Shown: in pieces, positions 48,242 to 61,300 of the stretch
How the letters are laid out: every line of letters begins with the position of its first letter
Numbering within the stretch: the stretch's first letter is position 1
Source of the DNA: Argentina anserina
Taxonomy: Eukaryota > Streptophyta > Magnoliopsida > Rosales > Rosaceae
Assembly: GCF_933775445.1 (NCBI RefSeq)
Contig: NC_065875.1
Coordinates: 186,001 to 250,000 of the forward strand
Direction of reading: 5' to 3'
DNA length: 64,000 bases
Notes under the pieces: generated by a model
What the model was told of the DNA's origin: nothing
What the model saw: the letters and a program-made list of their open reading frames with translations, nothing else
The model's database searches: none
Program-made: the position numbers and the translations under genes

Positions 48242-48561
48242 TTTTCATTTTTTCACCATTTTTCAATCAAATTTTTTCATTTCCACCATATATTATCTAT
48301 AGATAATATTATGTACATTATCTTTGTAAAATTTCAGTCAATTTGATAATTATTAAGGTCATCAAAATTGCGTTTTTCTGTTAAAAATATGAACGGTTCA
48401 TGATTGACATAATTCAGTCAGTCCATTTGTTTTTTGATTTTGAATGTCTTAACGATTACTAAATTGGCTGAAAATTTACATAGATGATTGACACAATATT
48501 ATCTAGATATTAAACGGTGAAACTGAAGAAATTCGATTTAAAAATAGTGAAAAAATGAAAA
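48242..48561. mobile_element. MITE with inverted arms of about 140 bp
   Basis: The left arm, starting TTTTCATTTTTTCACC, is matched inverted at the right end (GTGAAAAAATGAAAA). The arms surround a centre with ATGAACGGTTCAT. The centre, and the adjacent motif AATTTCAGTCAATTTGATAATT, resemble the element at 2866-3262, so the two probably belong to one family. The outermost boundaries are uncertain; an AT microsatellite lies at 48606-48624. Confidence 0.7.
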
Positions 48562-48624
48562 TACGCACAAAAAACATTGGTGCGGAACCCTTAGCTGAGA
48601 AAAATCATATATATATATATATAT

Positions 48625-49323
48625 CACACCGTCTGTCAACTATGCGATGCTTGCATTGTGTAGAGTATCATACATCGGGGATCGTGTCCATCATTCATTA
48701 TTTCATTTGTATGCGATTTACTAGTTTAATGGTCCATATCGAACTGGTCACGAGATTTGGGACTCGATCATATAGAAAATAGTAGTATGGCAGAAAATAA
48801 ATAAATTTTGTATTGACGTTGGGATTATATACAGAATTGCATATGGCAGCTACCTAAAAACACTTACATGTTGATAAGTTGTTAATTGTTAGTTTCTAGC
48901 AAAAGCTACTTTCACTATTGCTAATACGCACCAACTCGATCTTGCCAATTTCAGCTAGCTAGTCACATTGGTGGTTTGACTATTTGTGGTGACCTCCAAA
49001 GAGAGTGCAAACTAGCTAGCTTGTTAAGTTAGAATTGAATTGCATAATACATTAATGGCGAAACTAAAAAGATGAAATAGCTCCATTTACTACTGTTTGT
49101 AATTTGTACTCTATTATATGATTTATGTCCCTCGCTCAATTTCCTAGTAGGCTAGGGTCTTTTGAAGAAGCGTTGCCTTTCTTATGTTCGTAGTCCGTAC
49201 GTAGTCGTTAGGTATTGACGAGCATGCATGACAATTTTATCTCTTGGTGGTATTACTGTAGCTGCATTGTATGAAGGTTAAAATTAATCAGAAAGCGTTT
49301 ATGCTTTTAACATCGATCCATAT

Positions 49324-49354
<31 letters not shown>

Positions 49355-49945
49355 AGTACAACCGCTTAATTGAAATATGTATTGTTGAAAAAATGTGGAT
49401 TACATTAGTCATAAAAAATCTCACATTATTAAAAAAAATAAAGAATCATTCTTATGTTATAAGGAACGATACCACACTGTGTAATGGCGAGACCTCTTGT
49501 GTGAAACCACATATCCGAGGTTTAGCGGGTGGCTAAAATGATGTGTGTGGGATTGTTGTCTGCTTCCGCTATATGTTCACAAGCTAGCTAGGCAATGTCG
49601 TTGACTCGTTGCCCAAACATGAGTAGAGTGGCGGGCTGGTTTTGGGTCGGGTCGGGTCGGTGTTGATGAGATGAGCCCAAAGATTAGATTGTGTCGTACG
49701 TCCCGCATTGTTGGGGGCGGGAATACCAAGCAATTGAAGCTACTGAGTGACTAGCTCTTGTGTTGCTCCTCATGTCGCCACGTGTTCCTCCAACGGCCAA
49801 TCGCCCCTTGGCCAACCAAAAACCAGCAGTACAAGAACACAAACACGAACACAAACGCAAACACAGCCAACTCCACTCTCTCTCTCTCTCTCTCTCTCTC
49901 CAGAAATTAATCAAGGAAGGGAAGGGAAAGGTAATTAGGGAGTTG
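48625..49945. promoter_or_regulatory. Upstream region and 5' UTR of the ABC1K gene
   Basis: No gene seen. Includes an AT microsatellite (about 49327-49354), three tandem GGGTC units at 49646-49660, a GCCCAAAG motif at 49675-49682 and a CT tract of about 25 bases (49876-49901), of the pyrimidine-patch type common in plant 5' UTRs. The reading frame stays open upstream to an ATG at 49760, but the extra residues are low-complexity. Confidence 0.55.
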
Positions 49946-50961
49946 ATGGAAGCAGCGCCCCAGCTCGTTTCCAGTGGAATCGAGTCTCTCCGGCGCACTT
50001 CATTCCCTGCCACCACCAGTCGAGTCGGCCTTCCTAAACCCAAACGATTTCACCGGGTTCTTGCCGTCGCCACCGAGCCCAAGCCCAAGCCCAAATCTCC
50101 CTCGCCTTCCAAACCTATCAATGGAGCTTCCACGGTAAGTAATTAATTATTACATTCATTGCTAAACAAGGCTGTGTTTTTGAATCAAAATGAAAATGAA
50201 ATCAATGGCAGAGAATGGGAGATGTTTCCAAGGAGATCAAAAGGGTGCGGGCGCAGATGGAAGAAAACGAAGACCTGGCGATACTCATGAAAGGTCTCCG
50301 CGGACAGAATTTGAAGGACTCTCAGTTTGCCGAGGATGACGTCCAGCTTCGTCTTGTTGAGGTTTCCCCTACCTCATCATTTCCACTTTGATTCATTCAT
50401 TAATACTCTACAGTGTTTAATATTTGTTCTAATGGTTTGCTTGCTTGCGTGAGTAGACAGATGAAAGCAGTGAATTGCTGCCTCTGGTATATGATCCTGA
50501 TAGCATCTCTGCTTATTGGGGAAAGCGCCCTCGTGCTGTTGTCACTCGTGTAATCCAACTACTCTCTGTAACCGGGGGTTTCCTCTCCCGCCTTGCCGGT
50601 GATTTCATTAACAAGAAACTCAAAGAGGTAACCTTCTCTGCTTCATTCTCTCTGTACTTACTTGCAACTTCAGAACGTGATTGTTGGGGTTGAACTGATC
50701 GAGTATTTCTTTTCTTATAAATCAGAATGAAGTCGCTAGGGCCATTGAAATAAGAGAAATTGTCACCTCTCTGGGTCCTGCATATATCAAACTTGGGCAA
50801 GCATTGAGCATTCGACCTGATATACTGTCACCCGCTGCTATGGTTGAGCTGCAAAAGCTTTGTGATAAGGTACCTTGACTTTTTTTTTATTCTTATCGGA
50901 ACAAGAAGAAAGTTTCTCTAGAATAAGCTCTTTCATAGTGGGACAGCAAGAGGGAGAGGGA

Positions 50962-51014
<53 letters not shown>

Positions 51015-54000
51015 AGGTGATGTATCTATCATTCAATCATTTAAGTGAGACTTGCAGCCTTGAAAAGAATAGAGCAAATTCATCTCTCATATAATCATAA
51101 AATGACTGAAGGAAATTAGAAGCTCCACCAAATTATGAGCAACTAAGATCCATATCTCTCAATTTCTGACAGCATTTTTCAGAAACTTGTTAATTTACCA
51201 CTCTCTAAGTACTTCCAAGGTTTTATATATCATATTTGTAGGAATAAGCTCTTTGATATGACTTCACTAACCTACCTTACAATGCTAGAGTTAATATCTA
51301 ACTCTTTTATGCCATATGAAGAAACAGCTCCTACATATATACAAGTGAACAGAAAGGTTGATTGTCTGTTTTCATTGTCTGCACAGCTAATGTTATCTTT
51401 ACCTTATCTAATAACTCTTTGTTCATATCTGCAGGTTCCTTCATTTCCAGATGATATAGCTATGGCTTTCATTGAGGAGGAGCTTGGTCAGCCATGGCAA
51501 AACATCTACTCTGAGCTCTCTCCGTCTCCAATTGCTGCTGGTAAATTCTTACCATTTAAATATAGGACCCGACACTTAATTTTTTTAGTCTTTCAATCAA
51601 AAATTCTTTCTTGTTAAGTTCTGTGCTCTTATAAAATTTATTTCCCTTCCCAAAATCTATGTCAGCATCTCTCGGGCAAGTGTATAAGGGCCGGCTAAAA
51701 GAAAACGGAGATCTCGTGGCTGTTAAAGTGCAGAGGCCTTATGTTCTTGAAACAGTAACTGTTGATTTGTTTGTCATACGGAACTTGGGTTTGTTTCTCC
51801 GGAAGTTCCCTCAGGTATCTCTATGACTGACTTGTCATCTCTTCAGATTTCGTAGCCTGCTTTCTAATTTATTTCTAATTTTCTATCGACTTCTCCTCCT
51901 TACCTCATTTTCATTTACTGTTGGCCTTCCTTTAATATTCCAGGTGTCTATAGATGTGGTTGGATTGGTTGATGAATGGGCAGCTCGTTTCTTTGAAGAG
52001 TTAGATTATGTTAATGAGGGTGAGAATGGACTACTCTTTGCTGAAATGATGAGAAAAGACCTTCCACAGGTGAGTATGATATGCAACATTAGAGCAATAT
52101 AAGTTAGCTCCCCTCCCTTATTAATTACGTTAAATTATATCGATGCCATTCACAAGCAGAACACTTATTCTTCTCTACTTGTACTTTGTCTTAGTATGTT
52201 CTAGTATCTGAGAGAGAACATGTGTAAGCATAACGCTGAAACACTTAATTTTCAGGTGGTGGTACCAAAAACGTACCCAAAATATACATCAAGAAAGGTT
52301 CTTACTACATCATGGATAGAAGGTGAGAAGTTATCACAGAGTACCGAAAGTGATGTTGGAGAACTGGTAAATGTTGGAGTCATATGCTACCTGAAGCAGG
52401 TAAAAACTCTAGTGTACTTTACATAGACTTTTTGTAATAATATCTTTAATGCTTAATGTGCTTATGGAGTAGTTGCTTCCTTTTGGCTTCCTGGAATTTG
52501 GTGATACTCAGCCTACTTTTTTCATCTACCTGCAATAGCTACCGTAAATTTGTAGAGTTTGGTTCAGATTTGTATTAACAACACCACATCATGATTAAGT
52601 TATCCAATTTTGGTGAGCTGGCTAGGTGTGATACTGAATGGTTCATCTACTTCCTCTTTTTACTGCATTGAATAAATTATTTGTGTAGAAATACACTGGA
52701 CTATAATTGATAAATGACAATATCGGGAATCTGGTGCTCATGTTCTCTTTTCTACATTAGTTGAAACAGCAAATGTACTGCAAAGTCTTCCTTTCAGTTT
52801 TTTCGTACATAATGCAAAAACTTAGCAGCCTTGTGTTGATAGGTTTGAGTTGCTACCAGCTTAACAGAGATTAACCAAGTTTCATACCTTCTCTTTGTTA
52901 CAGTTGCTTGACACTGGAATGTTTCATGCTGATCCTCATCCTGGGAATATGATACGAACTCCAGATGGCAAGCTTGCCATACTTGATTTTGGTAAGATTC
53001 TTCTTCATTAAAATCATTTTCTGAAAGGTCATACTTTCTATGGATGGAACATAGAAGAATCATATACTACTAGACTCAATTATATCGCTTGGTCCAGTTT
53101 TGGGAGAGGATTTGCCTTGTGGTCCATTTTGAAAGATGGGGTGGACAGTGTTGTGTGTGCTGTTTCTCGGTCTAGTAACCAAATTGTTTCTGATATAGCA
53201 AACTATCTGTTTCTGGGATTTTTGTGTATCTTCAGTGAACTCCTTGTTCTCTGATACAACTCTTTCTCAGCTCATTTAACAAAGTTTTGTTTCATTTAAA
53301 TATAAAGGAGGTGAAACTTTTGCTGTGCATTCTTTCATGGACGTTATTATGCATATAACTGAAAGGAGATAAAAGATCGAAGACATGAGTTATGATAAAT
53401 CAGAATTTACTAATTTTTTTATGTTCAGTTGATTTTCTTCACCTTTCACATACATACATAGTGAAATATATACTCAACTCAGGATTAGTAGCTTTTTATC
53501 AAAGTGAAGTTTTGGCTTAGCACCAAAGCAGACATGATACAATCTAAACCAAATAAAGTTAGGAATCAGTATTACGGTATTACCCTTGGTGTATATAAAA
53601 ACGATGCACCCTGGGTGTAGTTTAAAGCCATATGACCGTAAAGTTTGTGACAGTTGGTAGGTATGCCCTTTGATGTTGAAACAGTAATCCAGCAGTACTT
53701 GCAGTCGTTTGATTATAATTCTAAACTCTAATGACATTCTGCTCATTCATTGATCCTGCGTCAACATTCAGTATATGTAGAACTTATGTGTGCTTATATG
53801 GTTATACCCGGTTTAATTGTCAAGCACAATTCATAATTCTATTTTTTTAATATCTGTATTAGGTCTGGTAACCAAGTTAACTGATGATCAGAAGTATGGG
53901 ATGATTGAGGCCATTGCCCACCTTATTCATCGTGATTATGGAGCCATAGTCAAAGACTTTGTCAAGCTTGGTTTTATTGACGAGGGAGTTAATTTAGAAC

Positions 54001-55747
54001 CTATTTTGCCTGTTCTGGCCAAGGTTTTTGATCAGGCTCTTGAAGGTGGAGGAGCAAAAAATATCAACTTCCAGGACTTGGCAGCAGATTTGGCACAAAT
54101 TACATTTGACTATCCTTTTAAGATACCGCCTTATTTCGCTCTTATAATTAGAGCAATTGGGGTCCTGGAAGGCATAGCTTTAGTGGGAAATCCTGATTTT
54201 GCTATTGTGGATGAGGCCTATCCATATATTGCCCAGGTATTCAAACTCTCACTATTGTGATTGTTTTTAGGCATATAATCTTTTTTCAAATAATTTATAT
54301 TCGTTTGTAGTGCATTAATGTTCCATGGAAATTTTAATATATGCTTATATATACTTGAGGAAAATTTGCAGTGAGAAACAAGATTTGGTTTGTTTTACTT
54401 TGCTGAAACATAATTATTATCTCTTCCGTAATTTTTTTTTGGTCTTAAGAAATGCTGCTGCTTGATGAGGTTCAACAAACTCACAATTTTAACAATTATT
54501 TTCCACTGTTAGAGGCTCCTGACAGATGAATCCCCGCGGTTGAGGAATGCTTTACGGTACACAATTTATGGGAAATCAGGCGTGTTTGATGCCGAGAGAT
54601 TTATTGATGTCATGCAAGCCTTTGAGAGTTTCATAACTGCTGCTAAGAGTGGAGGTGGAGAGGATATGAATGGTGATATGGCTGAACTTGGACTTTTGCA
54701 AAGTCAAACAGAGTATACCCTTCCTGGATTTGCATCAAATGTGCAACCAGTTCAAACAAGGGCGGCTTTAGCATTTGTACTATCTGATAAGGGAAACTTT
54801 TTCAGAGAATTTCTCCTGGATGAGGTATTTCACTACTTCTAGAACTGACTTATAGTATCTTTCTTTATTGGCTTCACATCCTTCTTTTTAGAGCTGTTTT
54901 TCCCTGGTTGAGATTGTTCTTTTGGAAAGTACCTAATTTTAGTTACAAAAAAATTAGCAGATTGAGGTGGAAATTAGCATTTCTTTGTAAATCTATCGCA
55001 TTGTATTTTGTTGTCATATGTCACCCTGATGATTTGATCATCTTTTTAAGAATTGAAACTTTTAACTAGGGAAGTATAGACGACCTTTACTTTGTTTTGT
55101 TTATTTTCCATGCCCTTAGTAGATATTGGACACTTGCTCTATTAATTTTCCTTAATAACAGCTAGTGTTTGATATGGATCTTGCAGAATAACATATCTAA
55201 TTATCTAGGGACTACCACATTAAAATGTTTGTTAGCAACGAATTGTCTTTGACTATTGTCTTCTTCATGCAAAACAGATTGTGAAAGGCATTGATGCAGT
55301 TACAAGAGAACAATTGGTTCGTGCAATGGCACTTCTTGGATTTGGAAATGCTCTCCCAGTTTTCAGCATGGTTCCTAGTTTTGGGCCATTCAAGCCCGCT
55401 GGACTTCTACCAACAATAACTGAGGAGGATAGAGTTATATTGAACAATGTTCAAACAGTAGTCGAGTTCCTGGCTGCAGGAAGTTCAATATCAAGAACGT
55501 CCAATCAGGTACTTGCAATCAAAAGTTATTGGGAGACTGTTGGCATATGAAGTTCCTTACAAAGCTAATTTAATTTTTATGCTGTACTTTCTGTGGTATT
55601 GGACTTTGGCAGGAATTGAATGTGGCTCGGGTTATCCAAGAGTTTCTTCCTGTTTTGCCGAATATCTCTTCCACAGTGCTTCCTGAAGTGCTCAACCGGT
55701 TATCTTCACGGGTAATGGCACGTGTGATTAGAGATACAATTTTGTAA
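49946..55747 (+). CDS. ABC1K3: Plastid ABC1 atypical kinase, ABC1K3-like
   Basis: ABC1/UbiB-family atypical kinase. The ABC1K3 orthologue works in plastoglobules on plastoquinone and tocopherol metabolism and chlorophyll turnover. Thirteen GT-AG exons: 49946-50134, 50212-50361, 50457-50627, 50726-50869, 51435-51540, 51666-51814, 51944-52069, 52256-52399, 52904-52991, 53863-54236, 54513-54824, 55278-55508, 55613-55747; 772 residues. Residues 1-60 are Ser/Arg/Pro-rich, like a transit peptide. Family signatures present: KLGQ (192-195), Ala-rich loop PIAAASLGQ (250-258), VAVK with Lys274, HADPHPGN (401-408) and LDFG (420-423). All residues expected in the ABC1 active site are there. The start at 49946 gives a sensible N-terminus; an in-frame ATG at 49760 would add a low-complexity leader. 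The paralogue assignment (ABC1K3 over ABC1K1) rests on remembered similarity in the C-terminal third. Confidence 0.9.
50945..51016. repeat. GA microsatellite
   Basis: A GAGGGA-type lead-in followed by more than 20 GA units in the intron after ABC1K3 exon 4. Confidence 0.9.
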
Positions 55748-56460
55748 TAATATTCTCTAGCTCTCATCCAAAAAAAAAAATCGATAGCTTACGTATTATG
55801 AACTTGAGTGTGCATATATACTTAGTTGTACCAGATGCAAGTCCTATATATATCTAGTCTGACCTTGTCTTTAGGTACAATCCTCATCCTCAACAGGTTC
55901 CGAGAACCCAAATTGTTGTATATAATATCGTTAAGAAATGAACTAAAAGTTTGGCCAGAAAAGACTATCTATGCTTTAATTTTTTTGATGAACTATCTAT
56001 GCTTTAATTGATGTTGCTTGTTTAAGCAACATTTTGGATTCTTCAAACTGTTTTTTGAATAGGGGTGAGTTGGCCAACTGGAATAGATTTTAGAATTTCA
56101 ATTGCTTGCTAGTTGTCACATGGTTATGTTAGAACTTAGAAGAAGTGGCAATCTATTCAAGGTACTGGGATTTGGCTATTGCATGCAGCCAAATACAGTA
56201 CTGAATACTGATTATTGGATATGTTGGCGTCTGTCACCATGCCGTGTTCATTCGGCTTGTATTAGGTGGCTATTTTCGTTTTCTGTGTGCCAGAAAGTCG
56301 TCTGAACTATTGGTATACTGGTATACAAGTAGAAAACATGTTTCGATTTTAAAGTTGGAATGATTTACTCTTTTGGAACATATTGCATTTCATGAGAATG
56401 AACAATGATCGTGAGGTTTCAGACGGATGTGCACATGCACTTTGGACTATACAAACTAAT
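55748..56460. other. ABC1K3 3' UTR and spacer
   Basis: No gene or structured repeat seen. The first part should be the 3' UTR. Position 56461 begins the target duplication of the hAT-type element. Confidence 0.5.
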
Positions 56461-56468
56461 GTTCATCA

Positions 56469-57084
56469 CAGGGACGGCCCTGAGATCTTCGGAGCTATAG
56501 GCAGAGCGAAAAGATGGGGCTCCTTACCTTTTAATGTAGTCACTTTTTTTTTCTACGAACACAAGATAGTTTGCGAATTGTAAAGAGTTTGCGAATTGAA
56601 ATTTGCATATAAGACTTACCCGCAAAATGAATTTAACAGTTTTTTTTTAACAAAAAAAGAAAAAAACTACAAAGGAGCCCCATAACACGACTGTTATGGG
56701 ATAAATTAAGCTGAATAGTTGAATTCAATAGTTGAATTGAAATTGTTATTTCTATTGCCCAATTCCTAAATATGCTGGAAACTAAAAAAAAAAATTGATC
56801 TTTCATGGAAGAGCAAATGATGAACAATTACAATAAAATAAAAATAATTATAGATATAGCTGATGAAATAATAAAATCAAAAGTATGACTGTATGAAACT
56901 GAAAATAATTAACTAGAACTAGCAGAATTGCAGCTGCAAAGGAAAATTTAGAAAAATTAGAACTATATTTCATCTTAATCTTATATATATAATTAAAAAA
57001 TATACACGGCTTATTTTTTGGGAGGCCTACTTGAGTTGGGGCTCTAGACGGCTGCCTACTTGGCCTTGCCCCAGGGTCGGCCTT
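56469..57084. mobile_element. hAT-type non-autonomous element with 8-bp target duplication
   Basis: Begins CAGGGACGGCCCTGAG and ends with an imperfect inverted copy (CCCCAGGGTCGGCCTT). GTTCATCA lies directly on both sides (56461-56468 and 57085-57092), the 8-bp duplication typical of hAT. 616 bp, AT-rich interior, no transposase. Confidence 0.85.
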
Positions 57085-57092
57085 GTTCATCA

Positions 57093-58355
57093 TAATGCAA
57101 ATCCTATGAGATCAATAACGATGAGTAAATTATAAAAATAAAAATAAAATTATTTTCTGTTGAAGCTGCGTAGATCATGACGCTTAAATGCAAACCAATC
57201 GTAAGATTTTTGGCTCGAAACCTGATTCTTTACCTGTAAATGAAGAAGTCATCCTAAACTTAGAATAACAAATCTGTGTAAGCCTAGATTAATGTACGAG
57301 GAAAACTAGTGTAAAAGTGGTGCCCTTGTTGGTTTGGCTGTAATCGGTGCCATTGAAGTTTGGTTCAATCTCTTGTTGTTTAGCCCTTACTTTCCCCGTT
57401 AACCATCTGAACCCCATTAGCTCGGGTGTAAGAATGAATTGTATTTACTGGTAATCACCAGCATTTCTACAAGAACAGGTAATGGTAGATGAGCGTGACG
57501 GCAAGGCATTCCAAATAGACCTGTTAATGGTATACTGCTATTCTAAGTTTTGCTCTCAGAATTTTGATCGAAAGAGAGTATCAACGTTGAAACGATAACA
57601 AACGTCCCCGGTTACTGGTGTATGTAACAGGTGATCTGTTACGTTGTGCTGAATATACAGTGAATTATAGCAAGCGCAATGAACTGGGTAGTGGTGGATT
57701 AAGATTTAAGCAAGCATCCCTGAATAATTTGTAAGCTTAAATGGGGTAGATTTGGTTGCTTTCTGTGGGAATAATCACAAGTATAGCCTGGAATTACCAA
57801 GTAATAATTAGTAGCCAGCTGCTTTGTTCTACTTTCCATGGTGTGGTTACAATGAAGTATAAATTGGAGACTTTATTTGCACTCGCTACTCTCCTAAAAG
57901 GTTGTATGAGAGTCCAGGCGTGCTGATCACAGCAAAGCTTGGCATGCAAGCTTTTGCAACAATGTAATGGGAACAAGATTATATTAAGGAAACTACCACA
58001 ACAATCCCACTAAAACTAGGCCATCATTCAGCAGCTGAATACAAGTCCTGATCGGTTGATTGTTAAAGCCAAGTTCAATATATGCAAGAGAAATGAATAA
58101 AGGAATCAAACTGGTGTACACATCCACCATTGCCAGCAAGACATGTTTCCCACCCCCGCCCCGCCCGCACAATGCTTCAGTAGCTTTTTCCATGACAAAG
58201 GACGATTAATTTCTATACCAAAGCCTTCCCTAGTATTAGTCTTTCTTTTCTCCTTACAGTATTCACGAGATCACAATGAATGAAATTACTATTCTAATCT
58301 GTATCTGCTGAGTCCCTTTACTGAGCTAAATCCTCTTTACATTCGCATCGTGACC
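57093..58355. other. Spacer and 3' UTR of the ANKRD13-like gene
   Basis: No gene seen. The part adjoining 58356 should be the 3' UTR of the minus-strand ankyrin gene. Small open frames here have no recognisable motif. Confidence 0.5.
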
Positions 58356-61300
58356 TCATTTGTTGTGACCTTTTCCTTTCTTTGATTTGTTCTTCTCCTG
58401 CATTTTCTTCTTCTTTGCTTCAACAGTAACCCATGTATAATCTGCTGGAATCGCAAATGGGTCAGGAATAGTTTCTATCCTACTGCTAGAACCAGTAGCC
58501 GATGAGCCAGGGCGGTTGTAAGGAGCTCGTATCCACTGAAACCAAGATGAACTCGAGGATTGCATCCTTGCGGGGCTCTCTATGCCTGCAGAAGTGGGGC
58601 TCGACGGGGGTGTTGTGAATTCATCCACTGGAGCTAATTCTTCAAGTTTTGTAAAAGTGACAATTACTCTGATAGTGGGAACCACTGGGATAGCAACCTA
58701 GGTAACAACACAATGGTAACACTCAGAAACTGAACTAAAGTACAGGAAGAAAGTGCTACCAATAATTACTGTGCGTAATGAATAACCTATTAGGTACAGA
58801 AAGTTCCATGGTACTACCATTTGCTTAAAAAAACTGCAACCAGATTGTTAAAACTGGCTTTTTTTTACTTCACATTAAACACCACAATACGTATAGGGGT
58901 CATATGACTTAATCAGCTGCTATAATCAGACAATGGATATCATCCTTCTAAGAAAAAATAATAAAAGAGTTGATAATATATATTTTTCAGGTAATCTGAT
59001 AGTTTAATAATACATGTTGGGAAATATAACGTATCCTACAGGTGGATTTCTGATTATTATTATTATTATTATTATATATTTGCATGCCTTGCTTACAGTT
59101 AAGACTCCCGATTTCACCAGGCTGAAATACTTCTTAGATATAATTTTTCGTAAAACTATAAACTTGTTATATTTATTACAAGTTTATCAAATTTGAAAAA
59201 GAGTCGGAAGAAATTATTCGACCCACCTAGCAAAACAATGAATTGCATATAACAGCCAAAAACCAGTTGACTTTCTTAGATGAAAGATACCAAATGGTAC
59301 CCACAGTTTTGAGGCATTAAATGGCACTTTCTTAGCAAGCTAGTAGCATTTCTGACATCCAAGATCCTAATTTACAAGGATTAAAATGAGTGTTCAATGA
59401 CTAGTGCTCGATACACTTATGGTAGTCCCATTCATACTTTTCTGTAAAGCTAAAAGCAAGGGGATCAGTTCTGTAAACCCCAACTGAGTGAACCCTTAAT
59501 TCCTTGATATTGGAGTAGAATTAGAGCTCAAAGGGTGGAAATCAGACATTGATGTGAAAAAAATACATATTTTGAAAATCAGTTTGCTAGCTGAGGAGTC
59601 TAGTTCAACCCATCTGCAGAATCTTATATTTAACTTTTTTTTAAAGGAGCATAAATAAAATAATAAAATAAAAACTGGAAACAAAATGAATACAAGCAGT
59701 GAACAAAAAGTACACTAGTCCACTTCTTGTTTTAAAACGACTACTGATCAACTCAAAGGAAGTATAACACTACAATAATCAACTAGTACATTCCGTGGCA
59801 AGTTCAAGGGGTAACCAGACAATTGGAATCTAATCTTAAGAGTATATAGATAACTAAAAGTGTTTGATATGATCAATGTTCTAAAACTCGGTCAACTCGG
59901 CCGAGTACTCGGCGAGTACTCGGTATTTGGCTGGTTACTGAGGCGATTTTGACCTACTCAGTGCCTCTACTCGGTGGGAAGAAAATCGGCCGAGTACTCG
60001 GTCCAACTCAGTCCAACTCGGTCCAACTCGGTTAACTCGGGTCCAAATCGGTCAACCCGGTCAGAAAAAAAAACAAGATTTTAGGGTTGTTTCAGATCTT
60101 CCTAGTGAAAGGGTTGGAGAGGAATCGGGAGTGGATGGTGGCTTAGAGCCTAGGAGAGATCCTAGAATCCAAGAAATTAGAGAACTTGATGAGGATGATT
60201 TTATATCCGATGATGAAGAGGAAATAGATGACTTGAGTTTTGATTTTGAGTCGGATTCGAAGGGAGTACAAGATGGATATGGAGAAGAAGAATTTGAGGC
60301 ATAGTTACATATGATTGGGATTGTTTGTAAGAATTGAATTTGGTTTGCTTTTATTACTTATGTTATTGTAATTGACTAATGGTTGTTTTTATTTTGTAGA
60401 CATTATTATCTCTTAAATATTATAATATTTTATGGACTATTTTTATTATTTTGGACATTATATATTAGATTATATGTTTTAAAAATAATTAAAAAAATTA
60501 AGAAATTAGAATCCGAGTACTCCTCTACTCGCTACTCACCACCTGGCCGACCGACTACCGAGTAGCGAGTTTTAGAACCTTGAATATGATACTGCATTTC
60601 TGTACAAGAACTACAGTAGGAATCCTACATATTTTAAAAACGTTGGTACGCCTAGAATTGGTCGATATATGAAAACTGAAAACAGGTGCCTCAGACTTGA
60701 AACCAGAACTCCTACAAAAAGTTATTCACTTAAAGAGAGAAGCAGGCCCGCACAGAAAAGAAAAACAATGATTCCAAAACAAGTTAAAGTAGATTGGAAT
60801 ACAATTCATCTGCAGAATTAAGGAAAAACCAAATCAGGTAACAAGAATGTCTTTTTTTTTTAAAGAAAATAGTAGGGGCAGCATACCTTGACGGGAAATG
60901 TTCCCACTGGAAGTTTGGTAGTAAGCAGTTCCCTCAAACGACGGATGGCCTTAACCTTGTTTGCTAGAATATCAAGCAACGGCAACAGTTCCTCTGTTTG
61001 TAGAGGAAAGATAGGGGAAAGCCAGAGAATAGGCCTTAGCCCTTTCTTATACTCATTCTCCTTGCTTGCATCCTTATGACGACTTCTGCTATCAGAACCC
61101 GCTGAGGAAGATGCTTTCATATCCCTTCCTCTCCTGTGATCATCGCCCCTCACAACAGCGTCCACATTATTTCTTCCAGGTTTGCTTATATTTCTGGAGG
61201 GTGAATCTCCTAGCAGATCACTCACCTTCTCATCCACACAGAGAGAACTTCTTGGTGGGACAGCCTTTTTAAGTCCTTCGTTGTTGGTATCCCGCTTCCT

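Noticed and set aside
49760..49945. N-terminal extension of the ABC1K protein from an upstream in-frame ATG
   Set aside because: The added residues are His/Lys and Ser/Leu low complexity encoded partly by the CT repeat; the downstream start gives a normal transit-peptide-like N-terminus.
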